Positions 46,801-58,300 of a stretch of 64,000 bases of DNA are shown here, piece by piece. The notes below the pieces were generated by a model. The model was not told the DNA's origin. It did not search any database and saw only the letters and a list, made by a program, of their open reading frames with translations. The stretch is from positions 41,962 through 105,961 of the forward strand of contig CH003124.1 of NCBI GenBank assembly GCA_000149265.1. The letters are read 5' to 3'. Both the position numbers and the translations under genes were made by a program. The stretch comes from Ciona savignyi (Eukaryota; Chordata; Ascidiacea; Phlebobranchia; Cionidae). Position 1 is the first letter of the stretch. Each line of letters begins with the position of its first letter.

Positions 46801-49800
46801 GGTTAAAATTAGTTCTGGGGTTGAGATTAGTGTTTGGGACAGAGTGAGAATTACTTTACATAGCAATCTAAGTGATCCAAGCGGTCCAAGCGGTCCAAGC
46901 GATCCTGCCGTTGACAGGAATTAATAACAAAGACTTTTCATGATGCAGGCAATGGGTGATCATGATCATGGGAGTGGTGGTCATGAGGGTCACAATCACG
47001 GTGATGAGAGCAAAGAGAAAGAGAAACTGATGAAGAGTTTGGCAGCTGTGTTCGGGATGTACATCTTCTTCATTGTGGAGAGCGTAATGGGGTTGGTGCG
47101 GAAGCATAAGGTACGTTGGGTTGGTGATTTATTGTCAAATCTTCACCCACTGTTGATAGGAAAGGATATTCGTGTATATTCGTGTGAATATGAAAAATTG
47201 AAATTATTGCACAATTGATGGTCAGTTCACCTCTCACCCAGTGTGTTATGTATTATAGACACGTTCCTTCAATTTAGTAGAACTCCTCATTCCGCTGGGT
47301 TCAGGCAATGTTTGTTAAGTGCTTTGCCCAAGGACACAACCGACTATCTATCGATGAGTTTCGAATCTGCAACCCTTTGGTCGTAAGGCGACGCATAAAT
47401 ACACCAGACTAACTGGTCGAACGATTTATTTTTTTGTTTGCTGTACTTATCGAGGGTCAGACTAGTGACGAACTTAAAAACAAAATAAAAACATCTGCAA
47501 AAAAAGCTATCTGGATATATAAATTATAAAGAAAATGCCTTTTTGGCATGATGTTTGTTATTCAGTCGAGTGCTTAACGACTAGGATTTTAATTTATTGT
47601 TAAATTTTTTTACTATAAATTCTTAAGCCGGTCCCTCTCTAGTACTAGGTCACCCTTTTTAGTTGCTATTTTAAGGTTCTAATTTGGTTAATATGGGTTT
47701 AAATAATTCACAAATTCCCTAGATAATAATCTTTTTGGAAATTAGTTACACCATGCAGGTTTTTCTGCTTCCTTTTTAATTATTCATCCGTTAAATTCGC
47801 GCCATTAATCATTTTAACCCTGACGAGGTAACAAAATATTTAAACTAATTTTAACCTGAAATACAGTTTCAAAATTATTCAATTTTTTACTTTTTAAATT
47901 TATTCAAAATGTTTTACGTTTCAAATTTGTAGAAAATTTGTGTTTAGCTTTTTTAATATTAAGATTATCACTGATTTTTATTTATCAATGCATTTAACAT
48001 TTCAGGAGTCGAAAAAGAAAAGTGCCGATGTCGTGAAAACCTCTCCAAGCGACTCATCGGTTGGTTCCCCGATTAGAAGTGACGATGCATCGTTTTCCAT
48101 TCGCACTGAATGCATAGGTATCGTGTTCATATCTGTTTTACCTTGTTGTTTAGGTATCAAAATATCTGTTAGTTTGTTGTTTTGCTAGCGGTGCAAATAT
48201 TAATCATTCGGTAAAAATGTATAGGTATCGTGTTCATATCTGTTACCTTGTTAAGCTTTCCCATAGGTACCGAGATATCTTCGACTTTGTTGTATTGCCA
48301 GCAGTGCTAAAGTTAATCATTCGGTAAAATGTATAGGTATCGTGATTATAGGTTTGTAATCTTCAGCCCTAAAGGGTAAAATTTTACCCCTGACACCTCT
48401 AAGTGTACGCCTATGCTGCAACTAATGTCCCAATCCTGATCATGTTGTCACTTTATCAATTCTTGGGTAATAAATTTCCCCCACCACCAGTTCTAGAAAG
48501 TACCACATATCACCCACATAACCTCAATAACTTACATATTTCCTCCATTCACAGATAGCTTGTTGATCCCTGAAACTGATCTTAGGATAACCAACCAAGA
48601 TGGTGGGATGGTGGTAATCAACGACAACCTTTTCCCAGTGGGTAGAATAAGTGATGTTTACTTTTTTTTAGCCTAGATTGATTGTTTGGTGGGTTGATGC
48701 GCCTCCTTTCATCCTAAGTTGCAGGTACAAAACTGGTCGGCAGATAGCCAATTGTCCTTTGGACAAAGCACTTAACAGACATTGCCTGAACCCAGTGAAA
48801 TGATGGGTTCTACTAAATTTATGAAACATATCTATCATATACAAAACACACTGCAATAACTACGGTAACCCGCCGGTGGGCGCAATGTGATCTAACGATT
48901 GCCCGTTTGGTAACACCCCTTGTATTTAACCATTTAAAGGAATAAAACAAGCTATGTTAATCATTTTTTGTCACTTTCTTATATTCATTACTTCACAGAT
49001 GAATGGTTCCACCCCCAATAATGGGGGTTTCCCCATGAAACCTGGTGCAGGGGATTGCCCTAACGTGAAAATAGCAAATGGTAAGTTTAATAAAAAAAAC
49101 TTTAATTAAAATTCAACAATTTGTTTTTGTTCGTTGTCAACTTTTGTGTTGTGTTTCGATAATTAAATATTCTGTATTTAATAATAAATATTTTGGCTGT
49201 TTCTGTCTGATTATAATACAACATTTTTTTGGTAAATTAAACATTGTATAATTTTTTATAATACAATTAATACATGATAGAGTACGAACACCTTGTATTT
49301 TACCCAAACCATAATTCAGTATTTTACGATAAGAATGATGGCCTGCATTCCTGGTCTCAGTGTGTCACCATACAATGCAATAGTATGGTAGGGGCGGGTT
49401 CACAGTAGCCTCGGGACCAGGAATGTAGGTCATGGCCAGTTACTCCAGCGCCCTGAATTAATCATGGGTTAAAGATATATGGGTCAAGTCTGCCAGTGTC
49501 CTGAAGAAAGCTGACTTTTATACACATCTCTGACCACCTGACCGGGATAGATGCGAGATCATCAGATTTAAAACTTTCACAAATTGTCCCCCCCCCCCCA
49601 ACTAATATAACAAACCCACAGGTCATACGAACGGCGAGCACACCCACCGACACAGCCACACCCACAGCCACACCCATCACAACCACGAGGAACTTCTCAA
49701 TTCCGAAGGAATCAAGGACTTAGCATGGATGATAATAATGGGGGACGGACTGCATAACTTCAGTGATGGTCTGGCTATAGGTGAGGTCTTTGACACATAG

Positions 49801-52513
49801 TTGGATACCAGAAGTGCAACCTGCTCATTTTATGCAAAATTCTGTTGAATATTATTATAACCTACTAATCTGTATATTTAAAAAAATGTATATTTTAAAA
49901 TGATGGGTTATTTTTACACCCCTGGCAAAACAGCAAGTTTCCGCATCTGGGAAAAAAAAATTGAAATATCATTTTTCTTTCTAGCATAACTGAACAACTA
50001 GCGCCCGGTTTCGATCCAACAATCTTTTTGCATCTATATATCCTGCACAATATAAATCAAAACTGCCATACATTCGCCTCATACAATCGAGCTTGCGACT
50101 GGTTTTGATCCCACAACCTTTTTGCTGATAGTCAACCCTGCACAATATCAATCACCACCACCATACACCCCCAACATATCAGGTGCAGCATTCAGTAGCT
50201 GTGTTAAATACAAAGATTAGTCCAGAAATCATTCAGTGTATTATTTCAAACACAACCGAACAGTTATAAGCTGGTTTCGATCCCACAACCTTTATACTGA
50301 TAGATCACCCTGTACATTATCAATTGCAGCCACCGTACATTTGTGCAATGGCAATCGTCAGATTACCTAATGTCTGTAGTCAAGTTACTGCATGTGCTGT
50401 AATGTGTTAAGTATTCAGGTAACTTTAACAACCAAGTAAATTGTTTTAAACACAAATGAACAACCACAACCGCCATACATTTGCGTCATATCGGGTGCAG
50501 CTTTTCAAACACAACCGAACAGCTAGCGGTTGGTTTCGATCCCACAACCTTCCCCCACATATCAACCACATCTTGTCCCCCCAGGCGCAGCATTCAGCAG
50601 CAGCATCGCAGCAGGACTGGGTACCTCACTTGCTGTGTTCTGCCACGAACTCCCACATGAACTGGGAGATTTCGCCATCCTTCTGCAAGCTGGGATGAGC
50701 ATCAGGAAAGCCGTGCTCTACAATGGATTGAGCGCTTGTATGGCGTTTATTGGAGTTATAATAGGTGGGGTAGCTTCTTATGATACTGTGTGCTGTTTCA
50801 TCCCTAATTTTTGACATCACACTTTTATTTTCAGATTAATTCTTGTCTTATGTTTAATATCATTATATTTATTACTTTTACCATCAGATTAAATAATATC
50901 CAATGTTTTCCTCTTGGGAAAGGTAAAGGTCGTGAATAAAAGCATCGTCTAAATTTAGCTGTCTGTGGGTTGCCCAAGAGTTTAATAATTGATATCACAT
51001 TATTTTGCAATGATTTGCATATTGGTTACATTCATTTGCATATAAGATACATTGAATTTATATAAATCTTGTCTAGGCTAATAGCTTGGTTGGTTAGTAT
51101 GTTGTTTCATTGGACAAGGCACTGAGCGGACATTGCCTGAACCCATTAATGGGTTCTACTAAATTAAAGGAACGTTTCTATCATACACAACACACTAGCA
51201 ATAGCTCCGGTAACCCGACGGTGGGCGCGAGGTGATCTGACGATTGCCCGTGTGTTAAACCCTTTGGTTTTCCCATTCACGGGGATAAACATGAATATCT
51301 TTCTGACGTTTACACACATATTTTCAACACCCCCCCCCCCCCCAGGATTACTGATTGGCGAATACACCACATCGGTGAAGTTATGGTTGCTCGCCGTCAC
51401 CGCTGGTGGTTTCTTATACGTCGCACTGGTTGATATGGTGAGTGGTGTTTTCACCATGTTTTGCAATCATAGTTTGGTTATTTACATAAAAAAGGAGCAA
51501 AATGGCAAAACTACAGTAGTTAAAACAAGTCAATAAATACACACTAAAATTAAGTGGTTGTAAAACCTATAAAAATCTACAATCAGTTTGACAATTCATT
51601 TATGAAGTTTGTAAAACTGTTCAAATGCCATTTGTTGACGCCAACAATCCGTTTTTGTGTACCCAGCTGTTTAAAATATTTATTGCGCCACCTATCGGCA
51701 TATTTTCCGTTCTTTGTTTTATTTCCTAAACTCGTGTTTCAGTTTTGCGCCAGTTTTCTGCGATGTCATAAGCTAGTTGTAACCTTTATATAAGATTAAT
51801 ATGTTTTTCTTTGTTTATTTATTATAGTGACTATCAATAACTAAATTTAATCTCCTGACTCCTAATATTGTTGTTTGAATTATTGCTGGAACGTTTGACC
51901 TGAATACACTTTGAATCGAGCATTAAACAAGAATAGTCACTTATTCGTCACGGCCCAAACATCGCGCCGACTGTTGAGATTTAGCTTCAACACCATTCCT
52001 TGACCATTTGACAAATATTGTTACTTTTGACCATTTTGTGTTTTGTAAAACTTGTCATAGAATGCAGTAAAACTTTGTAAAACTTTTCAAATAATGCAGT
52101 GAAACTTTGTAATACTTTTCAAATAATGCAGATAAACTTTGTGAAACTTAAAATTATGCAGTAAAACTTTTTCAAATGGTTTTCAGTAAAGCTTTGTTAA
52201 TTTGTAAAACTTTAAAAGTCAAAATAAAGTCAAAAATTACGCAGTATACCTTTTTATAACCGTTTTCAGTAAAACTTCAGTAAAAACTGTAAATTTGTAA
52301 AACTAATCAAAATAATTCCCAGTAAAGCTTCGTAAATTTGTAAAACTTCAAATAAAATAAATTAAATTGCAGCTTCCAACTATGAAGGAATCAGCTCTAG
52401 AAGAAGACGGTTTTGTCCGATTTATTTTCCAAAACATTGGTTTTATATTGGGCGTTATATTCATGCTGCTGATAGCCCTGTATGAAGAAAACTTCGGCAA
52501 AATCTTCTCCTAG
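37799..52513 (+). CDS. SLC39A: ZIP zinc transporter, LIV-1 subfamily (SLC39A4/12/10-like), 595 aa
   Basis: Fifteen phase-consistent exons: 37799-37802, 39278-39319, 39661-39794, 42057-42290, 44128-44278, 44925-44963, 46089-46261, 46949-47110, 48006-48117, 48555-48637, 48999-49080, 49622-49780, 50585-50764, 51346-51437, 52373-52513. Order: short signal-like N-terminus; extracellular domain with a His-Asp run at 104-112; TM1 about 203-227; TM2 about 231-258; His-rich loop 264-276; TM3 290-309; cytosolic loop to about 405; His-rich stretch 407-427; TM4 with H450, N451 and D454; TM5 with [10 protein letters not shown] (478-487), the LIV-1 metal-site motif; TM6-TM8 to the C-terminus. Family members import zinc, and some iron or manganese, into the cytosol. 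[10 protein letters not shown] argues against ZIP8/14, which have EEFPHELGD. The start is the least certain part: exon 1 supplies only ATGG. AATAAA lies at 52681-52686. Confidence 0.9.
38347..38652 (+). repeat. SINE-A, full-length reference copy (intron 1 of SLC39A)
   Basis: The 5' end is tRNA-like: GATGGTCTAGCGGTTAAGTG (A box), then AAAGGTTGCAGGTGCGAAAC (B box). The body has GTCGCTAGCTAGTCGGTTGT, CCTTGGGCAAGGCACTT, GGACATTGCCTGAATCCAGC, TAGCTCCGGTAACCCGACGA and GATCTGACGATTGCCCGTGT. The tail is (TATCC)n. It resembles the composite tRNA SINE class described in Ciona. Confidence 0.9.
38975..39205 (+). repeat. Second SINE-A copy, intron 1 of SLC39A
   Basis: Partial forward copy ending GATTGCCCGTGTGATAACCC and CATTCACAGGGATAAA, about 70 bp before the exon 2 acceptor. 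Confidence 0.85.
39795..42056 (+). other. SLC39A intron 3, repeat-rich
   Basis: This 2.3-kb intron holds repeat C copies (about 40015-40130, 40330-40440) and AT-rich sequence. Open frames here are not supported as exons. Confidence 0.6.
42057..42290 (+). CDS. SLC39A: SLC39A exon 4: His-rich extracellular domain
   Basis: Encodes an EF-hand-like [20 protein letters not shown] segment and [11 protein letters not shown], then an acidic Tyr/Asp-rich end. Histidine runs in the ectodomain of LIV-1 ZIPs are thought to sense or bind zinc. The donor GTCTGC is weak, and a duplicated copy with GTATGT lies 222 bp downstream. Confidence 0.85.
42335..42640 (-). repeat. SINE-A fragments around a duplicated exon end
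   Basis: GAGCTATTGCAGTGTGTTGT occurs at about 42347 and 42571. The first copy continues into GGATTCAGGCAATGTCCGTT and CTAGCTAGCAATCAGTTTCG. The duplicated exon 4 end lies between them. Confidence 0.8.
44300..44565 (-). repeat. SINE-A copy, intron 5 of SLC39A
   Basis: Near full-length reverse copy from GGATAGGATATTCATGTTTA to AACCGCCTGACTAACCGGCC. It begins about 25 bp after the exon 5 donor. Confidence 0.9.
45000..46088 (+). repeat. Intron 6 of SLC39A: degenerate tandem repeats with assembly gap
   Basis: Blocks of CATTTATAAAAAATTTCCAT, then TCYATAAGAAAAAATCCATA and TTTTGAGCACA recur through the intron. Positions 45807-45906 are exactly 100 N, a standard gap of unknown size, so the true repeat number is not known. 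Flanking exon phases agree, so no coding exon need be missing. Confidence 0.85.
46275..46570. repeat. About 35-bp degenerate tandem repeat, intron 7 of SLC39A
   Basis: Units of TTTTTTGTTTTTCAATTTTG plus AGTAAAATTATTA recur about eight times directly after exon 7. A MITE remnant (GTTAGGGTTGGGGTTAAAAT) is at about 46775-46865. Confidence 0.8.
47150..47430 (-). repeat. SINE-A copy, intron 8 of SLC39A
   Basis: Diverged reverse copy with a deletion around the usual CGGGCAATCG block. It keeps TCCGCTGGGTTCAGGCAATG and GCCCAAGGACACAACCGACT. Confidence 0.8.
48670..48955 (+). repeat. SINE-A copy, intron 10 of SLC39A
   Basis: Forward copy with ACATTGCCTGAACCCAGTGA and ACTACGGTAACCCGCCGGTG, close to the exon 11 acceptor at 48998. 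Confidence 0.85.
49340..49431 (+). ncRNA. Hairpin with 19-bp stem, pre-miRNA-like or small MITE
   Basis: GGCCTGCATTCCTGGTCTC pairs along its whole length with GGGACCAGGAATGTAGGTC, allowing G-U pairs. An inner CCATAC/GTATGG stem closes the loop. It lies in intron 11 of SLC39A. Structure is visible; expression is not shown. Confidence 0.35.
50585..50764 (+). CDS. SLC39A: SLC39A exon 13: TM5 metal-site exon
   Basis: Carries [20 protein letters not shown], the defining LIV-1 motif. H479, E480 and H483 should line the binuclear metal site with H450, N451 and D454 from the preceding exon. Confidence 0.95.
51080..51300 (+). repeat. SINE-A copy, intron 13 of SLC39A
   Basis: Forward copy: ACATTGCCTGAACCCATTAA, TAGCTCCGGTAACCCGACGG, GATCTGACGATTGCCCGTGT. 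It ends about 40 bp before the exon 14 acceptor, the space being filled by a C tract. Confidence 0.85.
52025..52365. repeat. Degenerate tandem repeat in the last intron of SLC39A
   Basis: Units such as AATGCAGTAAAACTTTGTAA and AACTTTTCAA recur about seven times up to the terminal exon. Many contain a GCAG or TTCAG that resembles a 3' splice site. Confidence 0.75.
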
Positions 52514-52689
52514 TTAAAGATTCCAGTGTTTCCTGTGAAAAAACACATTTTACTTTGGTGGCTTTAAGTTCATGTGCAGGAAATATATGGCAACACTATT
52601 TATTTATTACATTCCGTGATGCAACTCTTTAAAACGAAGCTTTCGGATTATATTGCATTAAGTTGAAAACTAGCAGTATAAATAAAAAT

Positions 52690-53820
52690 ACCGTTAGCCC
52701 AAATCTAAAACTCGACGTTTTAGCCCCGTCAGCAATTGAATATGGATTCGGGTAAATGTGTAGAAACTATTTAGGAAGCTTGTTGCGTATTTCCTAACGT
52801 TATTTATAGTTTGTACTGTTAGTTTTGATTGCTTCACATGTATTTCTAAATAACTGTGCGTATAAGCTGCTCCATGTCCGCAATGTGATACACAACCCCC
52901 GATATTGAAATTCAACTTGTTGCTACTGTGTTCTCGGCTTACCGCTGATTCGAAAACTCTTGAAACAAGCTTGTCGTCGTAGTTCCTTTTTCGTGTCTGT
53001 AGTTTCAACTCGTGTTTTCGTCTTTCATGTGTTCCTGTATTTATATTACTTGAGTCGAACAAACATAAGGATTCACCGTCGTAACTTGCGCACTGGATTA
53101 TATATAATTGGCTGTGTGCACGGGGTAATCCCACGATTACCCTTAACACCACACAACCCACCCAATCGTAGTGCTTAATATACAGGAAAATATTCGTCAA
53201 CCGACTACACATACAAGATTGTCCCACATTCACCCTCCACATACCTGAACTAACATATCCACACGCATCGTACCACCATCAACCACGTTAGTAAATTCAC
53301 CCTTCATACTTCTAAAACCAATATGCCGGGATATTCCAGCAAACTCGATGGGCTAACGTACTTAATACACTGGAATCCTCCGGCAAATGGACTGTGTGCA
53401 CGAGGTAAACTCAAAATTCCCCCTAAAACCCCAAAACCCTCCCTAACCAACACACCACACCACCTATCAACCGCATTTACTATTTGCTCCTATACTCTAT
53501 TTAAAACTGACCAAATTCCCCTATATATTCTGAAACACTATCTCAATTATGCTCACTGTTGCGATTTCTCGTATGATATTGTAAACTATTTTGTTTCAAA
53601 AAAATGTAAATATTTTGACCCCCAATTGTAAGTAGCGACGTTTTTTCCAATTCGACATCCCTGCCTTTTAGGTTTTGTTAGTTGCCATTTCTGTCGCTTG
53701 TTATTCGGGGGTGATCTTGTGTTTCAATAAATTTTGACGAATTCGACTTTCTGTTGTTGATCGGTGCAATTTACTATTTATCTGTGTGGGTTGGAAATGT
53801 AAGTGGTTACTACACGGGCA
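52690..53820. other. Intergenic, no supported gene
   Basis: Downstream of the SLC39A poly(A) signal. A 182-codon minus-strand open frame and a 102-codon plus-strand frame occur but have no family similarity, splice context or codon pattern that I can recognise. Two diverged copies of a block with CTGTGTGCACGRGGTAA lie at about 53090 and 53370. Confidence 0.5.
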
Positions 53821-53824
53821 ATTT

Positions 53825-54095
53825 CCCTCCGGTCGAATAGCTTGGTGGGTTAGTGCGTCGCCCTTCAGTCGAAAGGTTGTAGGTTCAAAACTGGCCGCTA
53901 GCTAGTCAGTTGTGTCATTGGACAAGGTACTTAACGGACATTGCCTGAACCCAGTGGAATGATGCGTTTTACTAAATTGACAGAACGTGTGAATTATACA
54001 ACACACTGCAATAGCTCCGGTAACCCGAAGGTGGACGCAAGCTAATATGACGAAACGCCCATTTCTTTTTCCAAATCACGGAATAAACATGAATT
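53825..54095 (+). repeat. SINE-A full-length copy
   Basis: Forward copy from GGTCGAATAGCTTGGTGGGT through GGCCGCTAGCTAGTCAGTTG and TAGCTCCGGTAACCCGAAGG to AATAAACATGAATTTCC. Confidence 0.85.
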
Positions 54096-54602
54096 TCCTT
54101 TTTAATATTAGAAAATGTTCAAGTTTAACGCGTTTTAGTCACATAACGTTGAGCAAACGTTTCACAGCTCATATTTCCGATGCTTCGTGATGGATTAATC
54201 AACTTCCACTCTGAATTGCCATCTAACTCAACAAATGGCTCGTTTTTCGATAAACCTAGCGAATGGTTGGATTTCTTTGGCAAATTTTGTACGAAAGGTC
54301 CCCACTATCTATAATCCACTGCTGTCTATATTAAAGGTTCTCAAACTTTTAAGTTCACCACCCTTTCAATTTATTAAAATTTTATGCGACCGTTTTTCAA
54401 GTTAAAATCCTAAACAGATCGAAATATATTCAATAGAAACAGTAGTTTGTGTGAAATTGATGCGTTTGCCACCCCTAAAATTCATTGCGCGAGGGATCGC
54501 TGGTTTACACAACTCATCAATTGTCACAGCGCAGAGATAACTTCCCATATATCGAATCCTTTTTCATTGTTGTGCTGTTATACTGGCGTTTGCGGAAACG
54601 AA

Positions 54603-54642
54603 GGAAGTGACGTCACATCGTGCACGCTTAGCTGGCGCGCCA
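54603..54642 (+). promoter_or_regulatory. ETS-CRE composite and GGCGCGCC palindrome, likely promoter of the 55.3-62.5 kb gene
   Basis: GGAAGTGACGTCAC (54603-54616) joins an ETS core to a full CRE, a composite common in housekeeping promoters. TGGCGCGCCA (54633-54642) is a perfect palindrome with E2F-like GGCGCG. The next coding start is at 55324. Role inferred. Confidence 0.5.
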
Positions 54643-55323
54643 ACCATCTGTCTAAACTTTTGTTGCGAAGTTTTTTTAGGTTTTGTCCGCTTTTAAGCGT
54701 TGAACAAGGCTTTTCGTAAACAGGAAAACAGTTAGTCAGATCCTACATTCTATGCAGCGCTATCGTGTACATTGTTAGGTTTTGAGTTATGGTTTTGCAA
54801 AATGCTTTCGTATTTCGCTTAGTAACAGGCTATCCTATTGCAATTACCCATAACACGATTAGAATGGGATAAGCGCAGTGTTTTGGACGTGCTATGGTAC
54901 AACTGTACTTTACCGCACGACAAAGTTTGTTATAGCATCGCTGGTAGTGTAGTATAAGTTAATATAGATAGATGAAAAATGATTTAAAATAGAAAGATAC
55001 AAATTTTAGTTTAGTTTATTCACGTTTTGCCTTAGTATTAAATAACAGCAAACAAATCACAACACAGGCACAGGAAAAGACGACATAACGAACAGTTGTT
55101 AAAACATGTCGTTTAAACATGGATATAAATAAATATAGCGAACACGTCCACCAAAACTTATTGTTTTAATATTTGTTTAAATAAATTCTCCCATCTACAA
55201 TATTTTATGTGTGCGGTTCTTTTATCATTGTTTTTAAATGAGTAAATACAATTAAACTAGACAACCTTTCAGCTCAAAGGGACTATTCGACCATGGTAGT
55301 AACAAGACAAGTTCTGTCAGGCG

Positions 55324-58300
55324 ATGGATACTGTCAGGTATAACGCATACGACGGCTACGAGTTGAATAACTTGACCCCAGAATCGAACGGGCAGCTTCG
55401 ACGGAAAGTCCATTTTAATCGGTCAGGAAGCGCGACCGCCTCCCCCCGCTCCCGGGCTCCACCTAGTGATAATAATCATCCAAAGACTTCAACGCCGATT
55501 CGGGGAGTGAAATCACAGCCAACTATCACTACACGTAGCAGGGCTTGGACGGACGACGAGATTTTACAAGTGCAGGTAAAATAGGATAAGTTTAGTTTAG
55601 TTAAGATAGGATATTCATGTTTATCTCCGTGGATGGGAAAATCAAGGGGGTTAACACACGGGCAATCGTCAGATCACCTCGCGCCCACCGTCAGGTTACC
55701 GGAGCTATTGCAGTGTGTTGTGTATAATAGACATGTTCCTTTAATTTGATAAAACACATTAATCTGTTGGGTTCAGGCAATGTCCGTTAAGTACCTTGCC
55801 CAAGGACACAACCGACTAGCCACTACCAGTTTTGAAGCTACAACTTTTTGTTATAACCTTAATGGATATTTTTATTTGTTCCAGACTCTACTACCGGGCG
55901 AACCACAACCAGCAATTGACTTCCCGGGTACACCGAGGTCAATATCAAGGTACATGGAGGGTGGGGGTACTGTCCTGTTGTTGTAATGTGGGTATGGTGG
56001 GGGTACTATTCTGCTGGGGTAATGTTAGCAGGGTGGGGAACTATCCTGTTAAGGGTATTGTGGGCAGGGTGGAATACTAACATGTTAAGGGTAATTTGGG
56101 TAGGGTGGGGTACTAACATGTTAGGGGTAATATGGATAAGGCGGAATATTATCTAGGTACATGGGGGGTTGGTACTAAGGTTTATTTATTTATTTGGCTG
56201 GGTTAAGTTTCGGCCCCGCAATGGTTACTTGCCTATGACCGCTTTTTGTATGTAATTCTGCATATTGGGGGCGTACAGCCAAATATTCTTCTTCTATCTC
56301 TTTAATGCAAACTTAAAATTAAAAAGCTAGGTTCTGCAACCTAACCCAAAATTTGGCTAAAAGACCATACAGTTCAGTTTATTTCCGAGTAGGCTATGAG
56401 GCAATATATGCAGTCATACGTTGGTGAAGGTACGATAGGTCAGATTACTTTATGCTAGTCGGTTTATCAGAGCCATTTCAGTGTGTTGTATGTTGGTTTA
56501 GATTAAAATATTTATTGTTATAAATACACGCCGCAGGATTTAAGAAAAAAAAATGAAAAAAGAAAAAGACGGCAAAACGACAGTCGCTAAAACACGCCTA
56601 TAATCCAATCAAATATTTATACTTAAAGTATATATAGACGTGGCAGCCAAATCTAGTGTATAAAAATAAAGTCCGTTGAGTGCCTTAACCAAGCACACAA
56701 GTGATTAACTAGCGAACAGTTTCAAACCTAAAGCCCCCCGACTGAAAGCCGACGCACTAACCCACCGAGAGCTAATCGTTCAGACTTGCGACTGTGTAGA
56801 TTTAATTCTGTTCATGAGGTAACTCTTACTAACCACAACATCTGCAGAATATCATCTGATTATACAACATTCACCGGACTTCCAAGCAGTGAAAATTTTG
56901 ACGAAAACACTCAAGTAAGAAAGCGATTTTGTTGTTTTTTGTTCGGGCACAAGAATTTTGACGAAAACATTTATTAGAAGAGTGGCATTAAAGACAAAAT
57001 GAAAGTGCTTGGATCTAAATTAACACCATGTGTTAACGCCCTCGGTTTTCCCATTCATGAGAATAAACATGAATATTCTGTCCTAACTACCATTTTTGCA
57101 TAGTTGGTAAAAACCAGGTCGTGTGACCGAATGATTAACACGACCGATGCATAAACAAATCAAGATAAAAAACCGACATAACAACGAGCACATCATGAAA
57201 ACTTTCCTTGTTAAAAAAATAATTAAAAAACAAGTATTTTCCTAGGACACCATTCTGGCCTACCAATCAAACGGAGTGCGCCCTCGTGCGGTTACCCCGC
57301 AACTATCGACGACATCGAGCACAACATCGGGGAGTCGACAACATAGTGAGATGGGAGGGGTCGATTCAAAGTCGTCATCGCGTTCTATCCACCCTCGGAA
57401 TATGATGAGCGTCGATCCACAGGTAATCCGCATGGGTGCGCTATTTTTATCAGGCGGGGAATCCACATTGAAGGATTTATCCAGGTACGGTCGTGTGGCC
57501 AAATGGTTAATGCGACCGATACATATACCGACTTTTATACTAAAAAAACGGTCCTGGTGACGAGCCTATCATAGGCTCGAAACTTGGCTCGGTAAAAAAA
57601 AAGGTTTTATCCACGGTAATCGTCGGGTGAATCGTCATGTTGGGGTATTTATCACAAATTTCGTTATCAAATGGGCAATCGTCAGATTCCCTCGCGCCCA
57701 CCATACGGTTATGATTGCAGTGTGTTGTCTATGATTTACACGTTCCTTCAATCTGATAGAACCCATTAATCCATTGGGTTTTGGCAATGTCCGTGACACA
57801 GCGTTAGCTAGCAAGTAGATTCGAACCTATACCTACTGGGCTACACGGCCGTCCTGTCATAAGTGCTGTTGTTTTTTAACGGGGCTAGGTTTAGAACCTA
57901 TAATGGGATCACCTCCAAGGCCGTATTTGTATAGAAGTCGATATATGCATCGGTCGCGCTAACCATTCAGCAATACGACCGTACTTTTTTAGTCGGGCTA
58001 GGTTTTGAATCCCTGATGTGCTGGTCTCCAATACCGTTTTTGTGTGCATGTTTCGATCGCGTTAACCATTTGACCACACGACAACACCACAATATATGCA
58101 TTGGTTTCTTTTTTGCCGGGCTAGATTTTGAACCCACGATGTCTTTGAACCCACGTCTTTTGAACCCACGTCTTCAATACTTTTTTTTGTGTGCATTTTT
58201 CTGTCGACTTAACCATTCGGCCACACGACCAACGCAGGAAATCCTGGACCGACGAAAGCTGGTATCGGAGACCGATATAACGGGGAACTGTCGTCCGTGG

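Noticed and set aside
52694-53242. 182-codon open frame on the minus strand
   Set aside because: No start context, splice structure or recognisable family. Part of its translation matches text produced by SINE-A fragments in other frames. It lies in the 3' flank of SLC39A.
57423-57484. Extension of exon 4 of the unknown gene to a second donor at 57485
   Set aside because: Open frame and a usable GTACGG, but that donor leaves phase 2 while the next exon begins in phase 0. The donor at 57423 keeps the frame.
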